Source of the DNA: Alcaligenes faecalis
Lineage (GTDB): Bacteria > Pseudomonadota > Gammaproteobacteria > Burkholderiales > Burkholderiaceae_B
Length of the DNA: 64,000 nucleotides
Assembly (NCBI RefSeq): GCF_041521385.1
Contig: NZ_CP168006.1
Location: 1,888,858-1,952,857, forward strand
Reading direction: 5' to 3'
Part shown: positions 17,554 through 27,253 of the stretch, one piece after another
Layout of the letters: each line of letters opens with the position of its first letter
Position numbering within the stretch: position 1 is the stretch's first letter
The notes under the pieces: model-generated
The model's input: only the letters and a program-made list of their open reading frames with translations
Database searches by the model: none
Told to the model about the DNA's origin: nothing
Translations under genes and position numbers: made by a program

Positions 17554-18336
17554 CTACTCAAAAACATCCGCATGGCGTTTCAAGGCCTTTCGGGCATAGT
17601 ATTCAAAGCCGATCTCGGAACGACGTGGCCTCAAAATCCAGTCATGCGCCTCCCGGCCCAATTCCGGTGCAATAGGCTTGATCTGTCCGGCCGACATCGC
17701 CAACAGTTGCATGCGCGCTGTACGCTCAAATTGCAATGCCAGAACACAAGCCTCTTCTACGGAGGCCGCCGCCACCAACATGCCATGGTGTGACAACAAA
17801 ATAGCGCGTTTATCACCCAAAGCCTCGGCAATGATCTGCCCTTCTTCATTGCCAACGGGCACACCAGGCCAATCTTTCAGGAACGCACAGTCCTCATACA
17901 AGGGGCAGTTGTCCATATGAGAGACCTCTAACGGAACCTCCAGCATGGACAGGGCGGCCACATGCAAAGGATGCGTATGAATGATGCAGTTCACATCGGG
18001 TCGGGCACGATACACCCAGGAGTGAAAGCGGTTTGCCGGATTCGGCATGCCATACCCCTTCAACACGGTCAGATCCTCGTCTACCAGCAAAACGTTCGTC
18101 GAGGTGATCTCGTCAAAACCCAAGCCCAGTTGCTGGGTAAAGTACGTGCCCTCCTGTTCCCCGCGTGCGGTAATCTGGCCTGCCAGCCCAGAGTCATGGC
18201 CACCATCAAAGAGAATACGGCAAGTCAGTGCGAGCTTCTCGGGGACACTGCGTTCAGGGATTTCAAACACGGCCTGCATTCGGCTTTGTGCTTGTTCAAT
18301 CAGCACAGATTTAGACAAGCTCATGGTGTCACTCAT
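17554..18336 (-). CDS. Class II aldolase/adducin family protein
   Basis: A 260-residue protein with the class II aldolase fold. The metal-binding motif is in NCIIHTHPLHVAALS, a later metal histidine in LLSHHGMLVAA, and the sugar or acid-binding core in LAGQITARGEQEGTYFTQQLG. Family members act as fuculose- or ribulose-phosphate aldolases, decarboxylases or dehydratases. The start ATG 18336 lies five bases after AGGAG; GTG 18342 is a weaker alternative. It sits 30 bp after a GST-like gene and downstream of a Bug-type binding protein, consistent with uptake and breakdown of a carboxylated compound. The exact substrate is not recognisable. Confidence 0.85.
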   Translation of the reverse strand: MSDTMSLSKSVLIEQAQSRMQAVFEIPERSVPEKLALTCRILFDGGHDSGLAGQITARGEQEGTYFTQQLGLGFDEITSTNVLLVDEDLTVLKGYGMPNPANRFHSWVYRARPDVNCIIHTHPLHVAALSMLEVPLEVSHMDNCPLYEDCAFLKDWPGVPVGNEEGQIIAEALGDKRAILLSHHGMLVAAASVEEACVLALQFERTARMQLLAMSAGQIKPIAPELGREAHDWILRPRRSEIGFEYYARKALKRHADVFE

Positions 18337-18366
18337 AACCACTCCTTTTGTAAATGACGTTCCTGC

Positions 18367-18981
18367 TCACAACAGCGGGACATAGCCCGCCAGGGCCTGC
18401 ATGCGCTCGAGCCAGAGTCGGACCGATGGATAAGCGCGCAGATCATACCCCCCTTGCGGCGCCATGCAGGTATAGGGAAACAAGGCAACATCCGCGATGC
18501 TGGGACTGTCTCCCACAAAATAGTGATGTAACTGCAGATGCGCCTCCATATGGGCCAGAGCCTTATTGCCCTGCTCACGCCACGCCAGCACTGCAGGGTC
18601 GTCCACCGTCATCGTGCCTCGCAATGTCACCCACAGTCTTGGCTGGGCAAGGTTGGTCATATGCTGCGTCTGCTCAAAAGACAGCCACTGCAGAATCTGT
18701 GCCTGGGTGAGCGCATCGGCGGGCAAGAACGCCGTGCCCTGTGCCAGATACCACAAGATAGCGGCCGATTCCGCCAGCCAGGGCCCTTCCCGAGTCCGCA
18801 ATACCGGCACCTGCCCCCAGGGATTGATACGCCGGAACGCCTCGGTATCCAGATCCCCCTCCACGATAGACAGGCTGCGCCGCTGTAGCGTTATATCCAG
18901 ATAGCCACACAGCAGTCGCACCTTCCAGCCATTGCCGGTATAGATCGTGTCGATAAGCTCCAGTGCCGGTTGGTTCATCAT
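18367..18981 (-). CDS. Glutathione S-transferase-like protein
   Basis: A 204-residue protein with a thioredoxin-like N-terminal domain (about residues 8-85; YTGNGWKVRLLCGYLD, INPWGQVPVL with the cis-proline, and LAESAAILWYLA) and an all-helical C-terminal domain with the N-capping-type segment SIADVALFPYTC. The position of the usual catalytic Ser/Tyr/Cys holds GNG text, so the chemistry is unclear. The start ATG at 18981 follows AAGGGG; ATG 18978 is nearly as good. It begins 7 bp after the Bug-type gene ends and is probably co-transcribed. It may act as an isomerase or ligand-handling step in the local catabolic pathway. Confidence 0.85.
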   Translation of the reverse strand: MMNQPALELIDTIYTGNGWKVRLLCGYLDITLQRRSLSIVEGDLDTEAFRRINPWGQVPVLRTREGPWLAESAAILWYLAQGTAFLPADALTQAQILQWLSFEQTQHMTNLAQPRLWVTLRGTMTVDDPAVLAWREQGNKALAHMEAHLQLHHYFVGDSPSIADVALFPYTCMAPQGGYDLRAYPSVRLWLERMQALAGYVPLL

Positions 18982-18988
18982 TTGCCCC

Positions 18989-19960
18989 TTACTCCAGGCT
19001 GATTGCTGCGGTCTGCACAATACGCTCCCACTTGCTGCGCTCGGCCTTGATGAAGTTTTGGTACTCGTCCTGGGTGCCGGTGTAGACCTGGCTGCCTTGC
19101 TGCTCCAGATGAGCTTTGAACTCCGGGTCGGCCAGTGTCTTTTGTAATGCCGTCCTCAATACAGCAACGGTCTCCGGTGGCGTACCGGGTGGAGCCAACA
19201 ACACGTTCCAGGAGCTGATGCGCAAATCAGGGGCGCCCAACTCTGCGCTGGAAGGGACTTCCGGAGCGGCCGAGGAACGTTGACTATCAGCCAGCACCAG
19301 TGCATGGAGTTTGCCCGCCTTCACTTGCGGCATGATCACTGGAATGGCATCCATCACCATGTCAGCATGGCGACCCACCACGGCGCTGACCGCTTCCCCC
19401 CCGCTCTTGAAGGGGATATGTCGTACATCCAGTTTCTCGGTTAGCTTGAACAGTTCGATCCCTAAATGCGGAGAACTCCCGACTCCTGCAGACCCAAAGT
19501 TCAGCAGCCCCGGTTCCTGCCGGGCATGGCTGACCAATTGGGCGTACGTTTCTGTACCCAGGTCCGAACGAACTGCCAGCACATACGGCGACCCCGTCAC
19601 CATACCGATGGGTACAAAAGCCTGTGGGTCGTAGTTGATCTTGGAGACAAGCAAGGGATTGACCACCTGTGTCCCTACTGTCCCCATGAACACGGTGTAT
19701 CCGTCCGCTTTGGCATTTTGTGCGGCCTGGGCGGCAATCATGCCACCGGCACCCGCCTTGTTTTCAACAATCACGGTCTGATCCAACTCCTTGCCCAACT
19801 GCTGGGCAAGAAGGCGGGCCACCAGATCTGTGATACCGCCTGCGCCAAAGGGCACGATCAAACGCACTGGCTGAGCTGGAAACGTCGTTGCCTGCGCCGA
19901 CCCCACAAACATCATCAAGGCCGCCCACCCGGCCATCGTTAAACCAAGCATCCTTTTCAT
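18989..19960 (-). CDS. Bug/TctC-family periplasmic solute-binding protein
   Basis: A 323-residue exported binding protein with signal peptide (MLGLTMAGWAALMMFVGSAQA). The family blocks are FPAQPVRLIVPFGAGGITD, VIVENKAGAGGMIAAQ and GTQVVNPLL. Bug proteins are greatly expanded in Bordetella, Alcaligenes and Achromobacter and bind carboxylates, amino acids or nicotinate-like compounds. The start ATG 19960 follows GGAGACATGTC; the longer frame to 20014 lacks a signal-like N-terminus. It heads a same-strand group with GST, aldolase and XRE-cupin genes. No TctAB membrane genes lie nearby, which is common for orphan Bug proteins. Confidence 0.93.
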   Translation of the reverse strand: MKRMLGLTMAGWAALMMFVGSAQATTFPAQPVRLIVPFGAGGITDLVARLLAQQLGKELDQTVIVENKAGAGGMIAAQAAQNAKADGYTVFMGTVGTQVVNPLLVSKINYDPQAFVPIGMVTGSPYVLAVRSDLGTETYAQLVSHARQEPGLLNFGSAGVGSSPHLGIELFKLTEKLDVRHIPFKSGGEAVSAVVGRHADMVMDAIPVIMPQVKAGKLHALVLADSQRSSAAPEVPSSAELGAPDLRISSWNVLLAPPGTPPETVAVLRTALQKTLADPEFKAHLEQQGSQVYTGTQDEYQNFIKAERSKWERIVQTAAISLE

Positions 19961-20277
19961 GACATGTCTCCTGAACTTTTTAAGTTTGAATTGTTCAGGA
20001 CACATTCTCATCAAAAATGACCCATCGTGTCAAATAAAGAAATGAATGTCTTAAAAGATTTTTTTATCGAACCCAAGCAAGGAAGCAGTAGGCGTATTTT
20101 CGGGATTCGTGGCGCTGTCCAGGTATGACAGCCATCTGAAAAAAACCAGAAGTTTTCCTATAAAACAAATCTTGTCCAGAACACCACTGAAGGCTTATCT
20201 GTGCTGTCCGTGTTTCAGACACCACACATTCGTCTGCTTTCTCGACAGCCAACACATTTTTAAACAAAATATTGATT
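19961..20277. other. 317-bp divergent intergenic region, no gene seen
   Basis: This AT-rich stretch separates the Bug-type gene (minus) from the FepA-like gene (plus). The only frame of note (minus, 20064-20267) has no ribosome binding site or recognisable product. It should hold the Bug-operon promoter and the upstream part of the receptor promoter. The recognisable element, a Fur box, follows at 20278. Confidence 0.5.
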
Positions 20278-20296
20278 ACGAATAATTCTCATTATA
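20278..20296. promoter_or_regulatory. Fur box before the FepA-like receptor
   Basis: The 19 bases ending in TTCTCATTATA match 12 of 19 consensus positions by eye, including an intact CATTAT half. It lies 25 bp before the receptor start at 20322, overlapping the expected promoter or leader. Repression under iron sufficiency is expected. Confidence 0.65.
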
Positions 20297-20321
20297 TTTA
20301 TCAGCTACCAGGAAAGAGAGT

Positions 20322-22580
20322 ATGAATGTATTGACGCCACCGGCCCGCCGCCCGATCTTTGCATTGGGCCTGCTCGCCACGGCTTTGGCAGCCAGTTTCA
20401 ATGCGCAAGCACAAACCTCCAACGTACGTGGTGGGGTCACCTCGCTGGAGGAAATCCGTGTCCTGCCTTCGGCAGAAGAGGCTGTCAAACAGGCTCCAGG
20501 CGTGTCCACTATCACCGCCAAGGATATTGAAAAACGCCCTCCCGCCAACGATCTGTCTGAGCTAATCCGTACCATGCCTGGCGTGAACCTGACAGGTAAC
20601 AGCCCATCTGGAACCTACGGTAATAGTCGCCAGATTGACTTGCGCGGCATGGGCCCGGAAAACACCTTGATCCTGATTGACGGCAAGCCCGTCAGCTCGC
20701 GCGACTCCATCCGCATGGGACGCAACGGGGAACGCAATACCCGTGGCGACAGCAACTGGGTACCTGCCAACGCCATCGAACGCATTGAGGTTTTGCGTGG
20801 GCCAGCAGCCGCGCGCTACGGCTCCGGGGCCGCCGGTGGTGTGGTGAACATCATCACAAAAGCGCCTACCGATACCTTCTCCGGCTCGGTAACCGCCTAT
20901 GGCTTAATCCCCGAGGACAGCGATTACGGCTCCACACGTCGCACCGGCTTTAACCTGTCCGGCCCCATCGCCGACAAACTGTCTTTCCGCGTCTACGGCA
21001 ATATCGCCAAAACCGATGCAGACAAACCTGCCTTGAACGCCCAATCCTCTGGCATTGATGTCAGCGAAACAAACGTCCCACCCGCAGGCCGCGAAGGTGT
21101 ACGCAACAAGGACATCAACGGCTTGATCCGCCTAGATATCAACCGCGACCATCGCCTGGAACTGGAAGGCTCGTTTAGTCGCCAGGGTAATATTTTTGCC
21201 GGCGAACGTCTGTTCACCAATGGCAATGCCACTATCGCTTCGCTGGCCGATGACGGTGCCGAAACCAACATCATGTATCGCCGCGCTGGCTCCTTGAGCC
21301 ACTATGGAGACTATGGCCAAGGCCGCCGTTCGCGCCTCACCGTTGCCTATGAGGGCACCACCAACTCCCGCTTGAATGAAGGGCTGGCCGGAGGTGGCGA
21401 AGGCAGTATTTCCAACCCTGGCGCGGGTTCCGTATCAGAGCTGCGCTCGTTGAACCTGTCAGGCGAATACAACACGCCCTTACAGATCGCCAACAAGCAC
21501 GTGCTGATGACCATAGGCTTTGAACACCGTGATCAACGCCTGGATGATGATTACGCTACCCGCTCTGGCCAGACCATCAATGGCAACACCGACTCCAAGA
21601 GCAAGGCTCGCACCACTGCCGCCTATGTGGAAGGCAATATCGAGCTGACCGAAGCCCTGACCATCACTCCCGGTGTCCGCTTTGACCACCACAGCAAGTT
21701 TGGCGACAACTGGAGCCCCAGCCTGAACGCCTCCTACTTCCTGACCGACCATCTGACCCTGAAAGGCGGTATTGCCCGCGCGTTCAAAGCGCCTAACCTG
21801 TACCAGTCCAACCCCAACTACCTGTACCAGACACGTGGCTACGGTTGCCCGTTCGACCCCGTAACAGGCCAACGTGTGAGTGGACCTTGCTACATCTTCG
21901 GTAACGACAATCTGTCGCCCGAGCGCAGCATCAACAAGGAAATTGGTCTGGCCTACGACAATGCCGGCTGGGCAGCAGGGTTGACGTACTTTCAAAACGA
22001 CTACAGCAACAAGATTGTGGCCGATATGGGCGACCAAACCATTCCGGATGCGGTGAACATCGGCGGCTCCCTGGTGCGTCCCTTCCAATGGGTGAACTCC
22101 GGCAAGGCGGTCATCCGCGGTCTGGAGGGCAATCTGACCATCCCGATTCTGGGTGAGAACGGCGAGACACTGAGCCTGAGCAATAACCTGACTTACATGA
22201 TCACCAACAAGTCCAAGGAAACGAATCAGCCTTTGACCGTCATTCCACGCTACACCCTGAACAGCACGCTGGATTGGCGCGTGAACGACAAGCTGTCCAT
22301 GCTGGCAACCGCCACCCTGTATGGCAAGCAAAAACCTCGCTCGCAGAACCTGTCCAATAACTCGGCCGTGACAGGCGATGGTCTGCGTGAACGTGGCTCG
22401 TATGCCATCTTCGGCCTAAGCGGTGCTTATCAAGTGACCAAGTCCACGAATATCCGCCTGGGCGTCAACAACCTGTTCGACAAGCGTCTGTACCGCGAGG
22501 ACTCCGGTAGCGGCCAAGGTGCCAACACCTATAACGAGCCTGGCCGTCAATACTATGCAACTTTGACAGCCAGCTTCTAA
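20322..22580 (+). CDS. fepA: TonB-dependent catecholate siderophore receptor, FepA/BfeA type
   Basis: A 752-residue outer-membrane receptor with signal peptide (cleavage after AQA near residue 30). The plug domain is diagnostic of the FepA/PfeA/BfeA/IroN group: ELIRTMPGVNLTGNSPSG, QIDLRGMGPENTLILIDGKP, SIRMGRNGERNTRGDSNW and EVLRGPAAARYGSGAAGG. The barrel ends with the aromatic terminus LTASF. It should import ferric enterobactin or related catecholates made by other organisms, since no siderophore synthesis genes are in the window. A Fur box precedes it and a strong hairpin follows. In Bordetella the orthologue is called bfeA. Confidence 0.93.
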   Translation: MNVLTPPARRPIFALGLLATALAASFNAQAQTSNVRGGVTSLEEIRVLPSAEEAVKQAPGVSTITAKDIEKRPPANDLSELIRTMPGVNLTGNSPSGTYGNSRQIDLRGMGPENTLILIDGKPVSSRDSIRMGRNGERNTRGDSNWVPANAIERIEVLRGPAAARYGSGAAGGVVNIITKAPTDTFSGSVTAYGLIPEDSDYGSTRRTGFNLSGPIADKLSFRVYGNIAKTDADKPALNAQSSGIDVSETNVPPAGREGVRNKDINGLIRLDINRDHRLELEGSFSRQGNIFAGERLFTNGNATIASLADDGAETNIMYRRAGSLSHYGDYGQGRRSRLTVAYEGTTNSRLNEGLAGGGEGSISNPGAGSVSELRSLNLSGEYNTPLQIANKHVLMTIGFEHRDQRLDDDYATRSGQTINGNTDSKSKARTTAAYVEGNIELTEALTITPGVRFDHHSKFGDNWSPSLNASYFLTDHLTLKGGIARAFKAPNLYQSNPNYLYQTRGYGCPFDPVTGQRVSGPCYIFGNDNLSPERSINKEIGLAYDNAGWAAGLTYFQNDYSNKIVADMGDQTIPDAVNIGGSLVRPFQWVNSGKAVIRGLEGNLTIPILGENGETLSLSNNLTYMITNKSKETNQPLTVIPRYTLNSTLDWRVNDKLSMLATATLYGKQKPRSQNLSNNSAVTGDGLRERGSYAIFGLSGAYQVTKSTNIRLGVNNLFDKRLYREDSGSGQGANTYNEPGRQYYATLTASF

Positions 22581-22593
22581 GGCCTCTTGCTAG

Positions 22594-22628
22594 AGCCCCT
22601 GCCCTCCTCAACTGGAGTGGCAGGGGCT
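22594..22628 (+). terminator. Strong hairpin after the FepA-like gene
   Basis: AGCCCCTGCC (22594-22603) pairs with GGCAGGGGCT (22619-22628), and the stem continues inward with CTCC/GGAG around loop TCAACT. The total is about 14 bp with one bulged T. It starts 14 bp after the stop codon. Only a short pyrimidine-rich tail (CTCTTCCCTC) follows. Confidence 0.7.
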
Positions 22629-22740
22629 AGCTCTTCCCTCGCTTCGACCCAGCTCTCCCCGGCCCCGCCCCAACAACGCTAGACTAAAGCCTTGTTAGCC
22701 ATCCATCTGGCTACAGAACCATCACATTCGGGAGCTGATC

Positions 22741-23829
22741 TTGTCGTCCACCGAGCCTGACCTCGCGATCTACGCCGGGCCTCGTGCCCATCGCCACATT
22801 CAAAACCAGGGTTTGCATGCCAAAGATATCAGCACATTAATTGGCAGCGCGGGCGGACCAAAGGCCTTGGCACTCACTGGGCTGGATCAGTACCTGTTTG
22901 GGGACTGGCTCAACACACATGACGAGCCACTATGGTTATTTGGCAGCTCAGTGGCCTCCTGGCGGTTTGCCTGCGCAGCCCAGAACGACCCCCACAAAGC
23001 TTTTGCGGACTTCGCGCAGCTTTATATACACAGCCCCTTTCTACCTAACTCCACAGTAGCGGACATTACCCGGTCTACCCAGACCATGCTGAAAACGTTC
23101 CTGGGGGACGCCGACTCGCAGGCGGCCATCCTGAACCACCCGCGCTATCGCTTCGCCATTACCGTGGCGCGCAGCAAAGGCTGGGCGAGCTCTCGCAATC
23201 AAAAACAGCTTGGCGCAGCCCTGCTCGGTTGCATGGTCGGCAACTATGTACACCCAGCCATCCCGCGCTGGTTCTTTGAACGGGTCATCGTGCACGACAC
23301 CCGCAGCCCCTTGCCCATCCACGGCAAACATCACAGTCAGGCTCGCTACGCGGCGCTGGATCAGCACAACCTGTTCCAGACCCTGGCTGCCAGCACCGCC
23401 ATTCCATTAGTCATCGACGGTGTTGATGCTGCCCATAACTGGCCCGCCGGGCTCTACCGGGACGGTGGACTGGTGGACTACAACTTTTGCGCACTGGATC
23501 TGGACAGCCCTGGCCTGACCTTGTTTCCCCATTTCACACAAAAAATCAGCGCCAGTTGGTTCGACAAATACCTGCCACGCTGGCAGAAGGCCCGCCGCCC
23601 CCATAGCCTGGATAATCTGATTCTGTTATGCCCCACCCCACACTTTTATCAGCGCCTGAAAGGCCACAAAATCCCGGATCGTTCCGACTACAAGCGTCTG
23701 TCTGATGCGGACCGACGTCTGGCCTGGCAACACGCCGTTGAACACAGCCAGCACCTGGGCGAGCAGTTTGCACAATGGGTCGCTACTGACCGGCTTGCCC
23801 AGGTGGTGCGCCCCCTGCCCTTTCCCTAA
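22741..23829 (+). CDS. Patatin-like phospholipase family protein
   Basis: A 362-residue cytoplasmic-type protein with TTG start. It shows the three patatin landmarks in order: an oxyanion-hole glycine run (GSAGGPKALALTGLDQYL, about residues 37-54), a nucleophile-elbow-like GSSVASWR (about residues 75-82) and a catalytic-dyad-like DGGLVDYN (near residue 247). The elbow reads GSSVA rather than the textbook GxSxG. Activity would be lipid acyl hydrolysis, but the substrate is unknown. No signal peptide or membrane segment is seen. It stands alone between two siderophore receptor genes, with 110 bp after the fepA terminator, and need not be functionally linked to them. Confidence 0.7.
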   Translation: MSSTEPDLAIYAGPRAHRHIQNQGLHAKDISTLIGSAGGPKALALTGLDQYLFGDWLNTHDEPLWLFGSSVASWRFACAAQNDPHKAFADFAQLYIHSPFLPNSTVADITRSTQTMLKTFLGDADSQAAILNHPRYRFAITVARSKGWASSRNQKQLGAALLGCMVGNYVHPAIPRWFFERVIVHDTRSPLPIHGKHHSQARYAALDQHNLFQTLAASTAIPLVIDGVDAAHNWPAGLYRDGGLVDYNFCALDLDSPGLTLFPHFTQKISASWFDKYLPRWQKARRPHSLDNLILLCPTPHFYQRLKGHKIPDRSDYKRLSDADRRLAWQHAVEHSQHLGEQFAQWVATDRLAQVVRPLPFP

Positions 23830-23862
23830 ATGGCGCCAGCCAAGCAAGAAGTACCCGTCAGC

Positions 23863-25983
23863 TCAAAACCGATAGCGCAATGACGCCATCACATTACGTG
23901 GAGCACCGTAAGTATGACTGCTGTACGCCAGGCGATAGGTTTTATCGAAAATATTATTGAAATTCACGGTTAAATCCGCCCGAGGCGTAAAGGCATATCG
24001 CGCCATCAGATCCACCACCGCATAGGCTTTCTGTGTGTTGGTTTCACGGGCTACGCCGGTTAACTGATTATCAAAAATCTTGCTTTGCCATTGCACAGAG
24101 CCACCTACCGTTAACTTATGCCATGCTCCAGGCAAACGATACGTCGTGAACAGCTTGACTTGGTCAGCCGGAATATCCGTCTTGATCTTTTCTCCGTCAG
24201 CACCACGGAAGCGGTAATGGGTATAGCCCGCTCCCATTTGCCAGCCGGGGGCCAGTTCGCCGTTGATCTCGAACTCAACCCCCTCAGAACGCGTATTGCT
24301 GGCAGCGGTGTACGCCTGATTCCCACTAGGCGTCAGTTCCTTGCCATCGACGACTGCCAGATTATCCTTACGAGTCTGAAACACTGCCAACGATGCGGAT
24401 GCCGCCTCCCCAGGGAACAGATATTTAACCCCCACCTCGTAGTTAGTACCTTGTTCAGGATCCAGATAATTGCCGTCTCTGTCCTGTCTGGACTGAGGAT
24501 TGAAAATTTGCGTATAGCTGACATAGGTCGCCCACTGCTCATTCCAGTCGTAGACCAGACCGGCGTACGGGGTGAACACGCCATTGTCTTTGCGCAAAGT
24601 CGTATTGGAGTGATCCTTCCAGCTAGTGACTCGTCCACCCGCGATCAACGCCAACTTGTCCGTCAAGCGCAGGCGTGTTGCGGCATACGCCCCCCACTGT
24701 CGTGCGCGCTGATTATCCGGCCCCGTAATTTTCAAGTCCGGGCGCGGTAAGTTACGGTCAAAGTCCTTGATCTGAGCAATAGGGATACGCTGGCGCGCAT
24801 AAGCCATGTCATGCCGGGAAAGCTCGTAGTAATTGCCCCCCAGCATAATGTCATGCCCTTGCCCCCAAGCCTGAAAACGCCCTTTGATCGTGATGTCAGC
24901 CGTATCTTGAGTCGGTGTTTTTTCGTTAAAGCCCGCCGTCATGGAGCCACGTCCCTGCGGGGTCGGTGCCGGAGCGGCCACGCCATACAATTGCTCATTA
25001 TTCAGCCAAGAACGCCCCATCGCCATTTGAATGGACCAATCATCGTTGAATTCGTGCTCAAGTTGAGCGAACGCCATCGTTCGACGCTGTTTGCTGTAAG
25101 CCCATGCCGCCGTTGCCGAATCACTGCGATCCCACTCCACCGGATTTCCGGCCGTATCCGAGACACTGAATGCGTGCATGCTGGAGCCGTCGTAACGATT
25201 ATCCATGTGCTCAATACCTAATCTGGCTACCGTTCGCGCCCCCAGATCCGCCTCGATCACGCCATAGAAAACATCCCGTTTACCCTTGTAGCCATCCTTC
25301 CAGGAACGGGACTGATCATAGGCCGCAACCAGACGTCCCCGCACAGAACCGCTGTCATTGAGCGGGCCCGAAATATCGGCCATGCCACGGTAACGGTTCC
25401 AGGTCCCAGCTCCCACGGAAACCTGCCCTTGAAACTCTGCAGTGGGCCGCTTGCGCTGCATCATGATGGATGCGGACGGCTCTCCGGCCCCACTGAGCAG
25501 GCCGGTCGCGCCGCGCACAATGGCGACATTGTCATAAATAGCCGTATCCATGACGCTCACCCCGCCATAACCTTGCAAGGCGGCAGCCGTCGTAGGCACG
25601 CCATCAATAACGTAGTTCGTGATGTTAAAGCCACGGGCCTGAAATGAGGTGTAGCCTGCGCCGTCATCTCCATATTGGCGGCGACTGACCCCAGGACTTT
25701 GCTCTATGACCTGTCCCAAGGTATCCAGGCCCTGATCTTCCATCCGTTGCTGCGTAATGACCGTTGCAGACTGGGGCAGCTCCTGTAGCGTCATTGGCAA
25801 CTTCAAAATCTGGGGCACTGCCTGCTGCTGATAGCTGCCTGTCCCCTCTGACTTCTCATTGTGAGCCCGCACTTTAATGGACGACAAGGTGGACACTTCC
25901 TGAGGTGTTTCCTGAGCATGCGCCGCACTCATCAAAAGCCCCAACACCATGGAATACCCGCCAGCCCAAACCACTACTTTCAT
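23863..25983 (-). CDS. TonB-dependent ferric-siderophore receptor, FauA/FpvA-like
   Basis: A 706-residue receptor with signal peptide (AGGYSMVLGLLMSAAHA). A short N-terminal segment precedes the plug, with plug motifs LPQSATVITQQRMEDQG, VIEQSPGVSRRQYGD, YVIDGVP and IVRGATGLLSGAGEPSA and a barrel ending MASLRYRF. The RGATGLL...GEPS pattern is typical of hydroxamate-type siderophore receptors such as FauA, FoxA, FhuE and FpvA. The start ATG 25983 follows GAAGGGGAAG; the longer frame to 26061 runs across the Fur box and was rejected. A perfect palindromic Fur box lies 18 bp upstream. The exact siderophore is undetermined. Confidence 0.92.
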   Translation of the reverse strand: MKVVVWAGGYSMVLGLLMSAAHAQETPQEVSTLSSIKVRAHNEKSEGTGSYQQQAVPQILKLPMTLQELPQSATVITQQRMEDQGLDTLGQVIEQSPGVSRRQYGDDGAGYTSFQARGFNITNYVIDGVPTTAAALQGYGGVSVMDTAIYDNVAIVRGATGLLSGAGEPSASIMMQRKRPTAEFQGQVSVGAGTWNRYRGMADISGPLNDSGSVRGRLVAAYDQSRSWKDGYKGKRDVFYGVIEADLGARTVARLGIEHMDNRYDGSSMHAFSVSDTAGNPVEWDRSDSATAAWAYSKQRRTMAFAQLEHEFNDDWSIQMAMGRSWLNNEQLYGVAAPAPTPQGRGSMTAGFNEKTPTQDTADITIKGRFQAWGQGHDIMLGGNYYELSRHDMAYARQRIPIAQIKDFDRNLPRPDLKITGPDNQRARQWGAYAATRLRLTDKLALIAGGRVTSWKDHSNTTLRKDNGVFTPYAGLVYDWNEQWATYVSYTQIFNPQSRQDRDGNYLDPEQGTNYEVGVKYLFPGEAASASLAVFQTRKDNLAVVDGKELTPSGNQAYTAASNTRSEGVEFEINGELAPGWQMGAGYTHYRFRGADGEKIKTDIPADQVKLFTTYRLPGAWHKLTVGGSVQWQSKIFDNQLTGVARETNTQKAYAVVDLMARYAFTPRADLTVNFNNIFDKTYRLAYSSHTYGAPRNVMASLRYRF

Positions 25984-26000
25984 TACTTCCCCTTCATGCA

Positions 26001-26019
26001 AATAAGAATTATTCTTATT
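26001..26019. promoter_or_regulatory. Palindromic Fur box before the FauA/FpvA-like receptor
   Basis: AATAAGAAT-T-ATTCTTATT is a perfect 9-1-9 inverted repeat and matches 12 of 19 consensus positions by eye. It lies 18 bp upstream of the receptor start at 25983. Fur repression when iron is ample is expected. Confidence 0.8.
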
Positions 26020-26218
26020 ATTGTAATGAAAAATATTTATTTTAAAAATGTGATCCAGCAAAAAACAGGGATATTTTCAGGTATAAACGCATCCCGCTTT
26101 CAAGGCACAACCACTCTGAACAAACAAACCGGGGCCTGTCCATAACGTCCAGACATCGCCTAAGTGCCCTTCTCGATTTACCATAACGACTTCTGATCAC
26201 AACCTCCCCCCGAACAAT

Positions 26219-27253
26219 ATGGATACTCCTATTCGTCTGACCCAATACAGTCATGGAGCCGGCTGCGGCTGCAAGATTTCCCCCAAAGTATTGGACATTA
26301 TCCTGGCGGGAAGCGGCGCCCAAAACGTGGACCCGAATCTGTGGGTCGGCAATACCTCACGGGATGACGCGGCTGTCTACGGTTTGAATGAGGAAACGGG
26401 CGTGGTTTCCACGACCGACTTTTTCATGCCCATCGTGGACGATCCGTATGACTTTGGACGCATTGCCGCGACCAATGCCATCAGCGATATCTACGCCATG
26501 GGTGGCAAGCCCATCATGGCCATCGCCATCTTGGGCTGGCCCATCAATGTGCTGTCCCCCGAAGTCGCCCGAGAAGTCGTACGCGGCGGGCGCGCTGCTT
26601 GCGATGCCGCGGGCATCGCCCTGGCGGGTGGCCATTCCATTGATGCACCCGAACCTATTTTTGGTCTGGCCGTCACCGGCGTGGTTGATAAAGGCCAGTT
26701 AAAGCGCAACGACACGGCTACCGAAGGTTGCCAGCTCTATCTGACCAAGCCGTTGGGCATTGGCGTGCTGACCACAGCCGAGAAAAAAGCCAAGCTGCGC
26801 CCCGAAGATCAAAACCTGGCACGCGACTGGATGTGTACGCTGAACAAACCTGGCAACCGCTTTGCACAACTGTCCGGCGTCAAAGCCATGACAGATGTAA
26901 CCGGCTTTGGTTTGCTGGGCCACCTGATCGAAATGGCAGACGGCAGTGGCCTGACCGCCCGTCTGACTCTGGACCGAGTGCCCATGCTGCCCGGCATTGA
27001 ACACTATCTGCAGGAAGGCTGTGTGCCCGGCGGCACGCAACGTAACTTCGACAGCTACGGCCACCGCATTGCCCCTATCAGCCAGGAACAAATCAATATC
27101 CTGTGCGACCCGCAAACCAGCGGCGGTTTGCTGATCGCGGTAGAACCTTCTGCCACTGCCGAATTTATGGCTACGGCTGCCGAACTAGGCCTGCAACTGG
27201 AAGCCATTGGGGAGTTCATCCCTGCCCAAACCCACGCCGTCGAAATCGCTTGA
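26219..27253 (+). CDS. selD: Selenide, water dikinase (selenophosphate synthetase)
   Basis: A 344-residue ATP-dependent enzyme making selenophosphate, the selenium donor for SelA and SelU. The glycine-rich N-terminus GAGCGCK carries the catalytic cysteine and lysine; the enzyme is the cysteine form, not a selenoprotein. Other family blocks are [39 protein letters not shown] and [10 protein letters not shown]. The stop overlaps the selU start by one base. It is separated from selAB-selC by about 10 kb of unrelated genes. Upstream, 157 bp hold a region shared with the divergent receptor promoter. Confidence 0.96.
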   Translation: MDTPIRLTQYSHGAGCGCKISPKVLDIILAGSGAQNVDPNLWVGNTSRDDAAVYGLNEETGVVSTTDFFMPIVDDPYDFGRIAATNAISDIYAMGGKPIMAIAILGWPINVLSPEVAREVVRGGRAACDAAGIALAGGHSIDAPEPIFGLAVTGVVDKGQLKRNDTATEGCQLYLTKPLGIGVLTTAEKKAKLRPEDQNLARDWMCTLNKPGNRFAQLSGVKAMTDVTGFGLLGHLIEMADGSGLTARLTLDRVPMLPGIEHYLQEGCVPGGTQRNFDSYGHRIAPISQEQINILCDPQTSGGLLIAVEPSATAEFMATAAELGLQLEAIGEFIPAQTHAVEIA

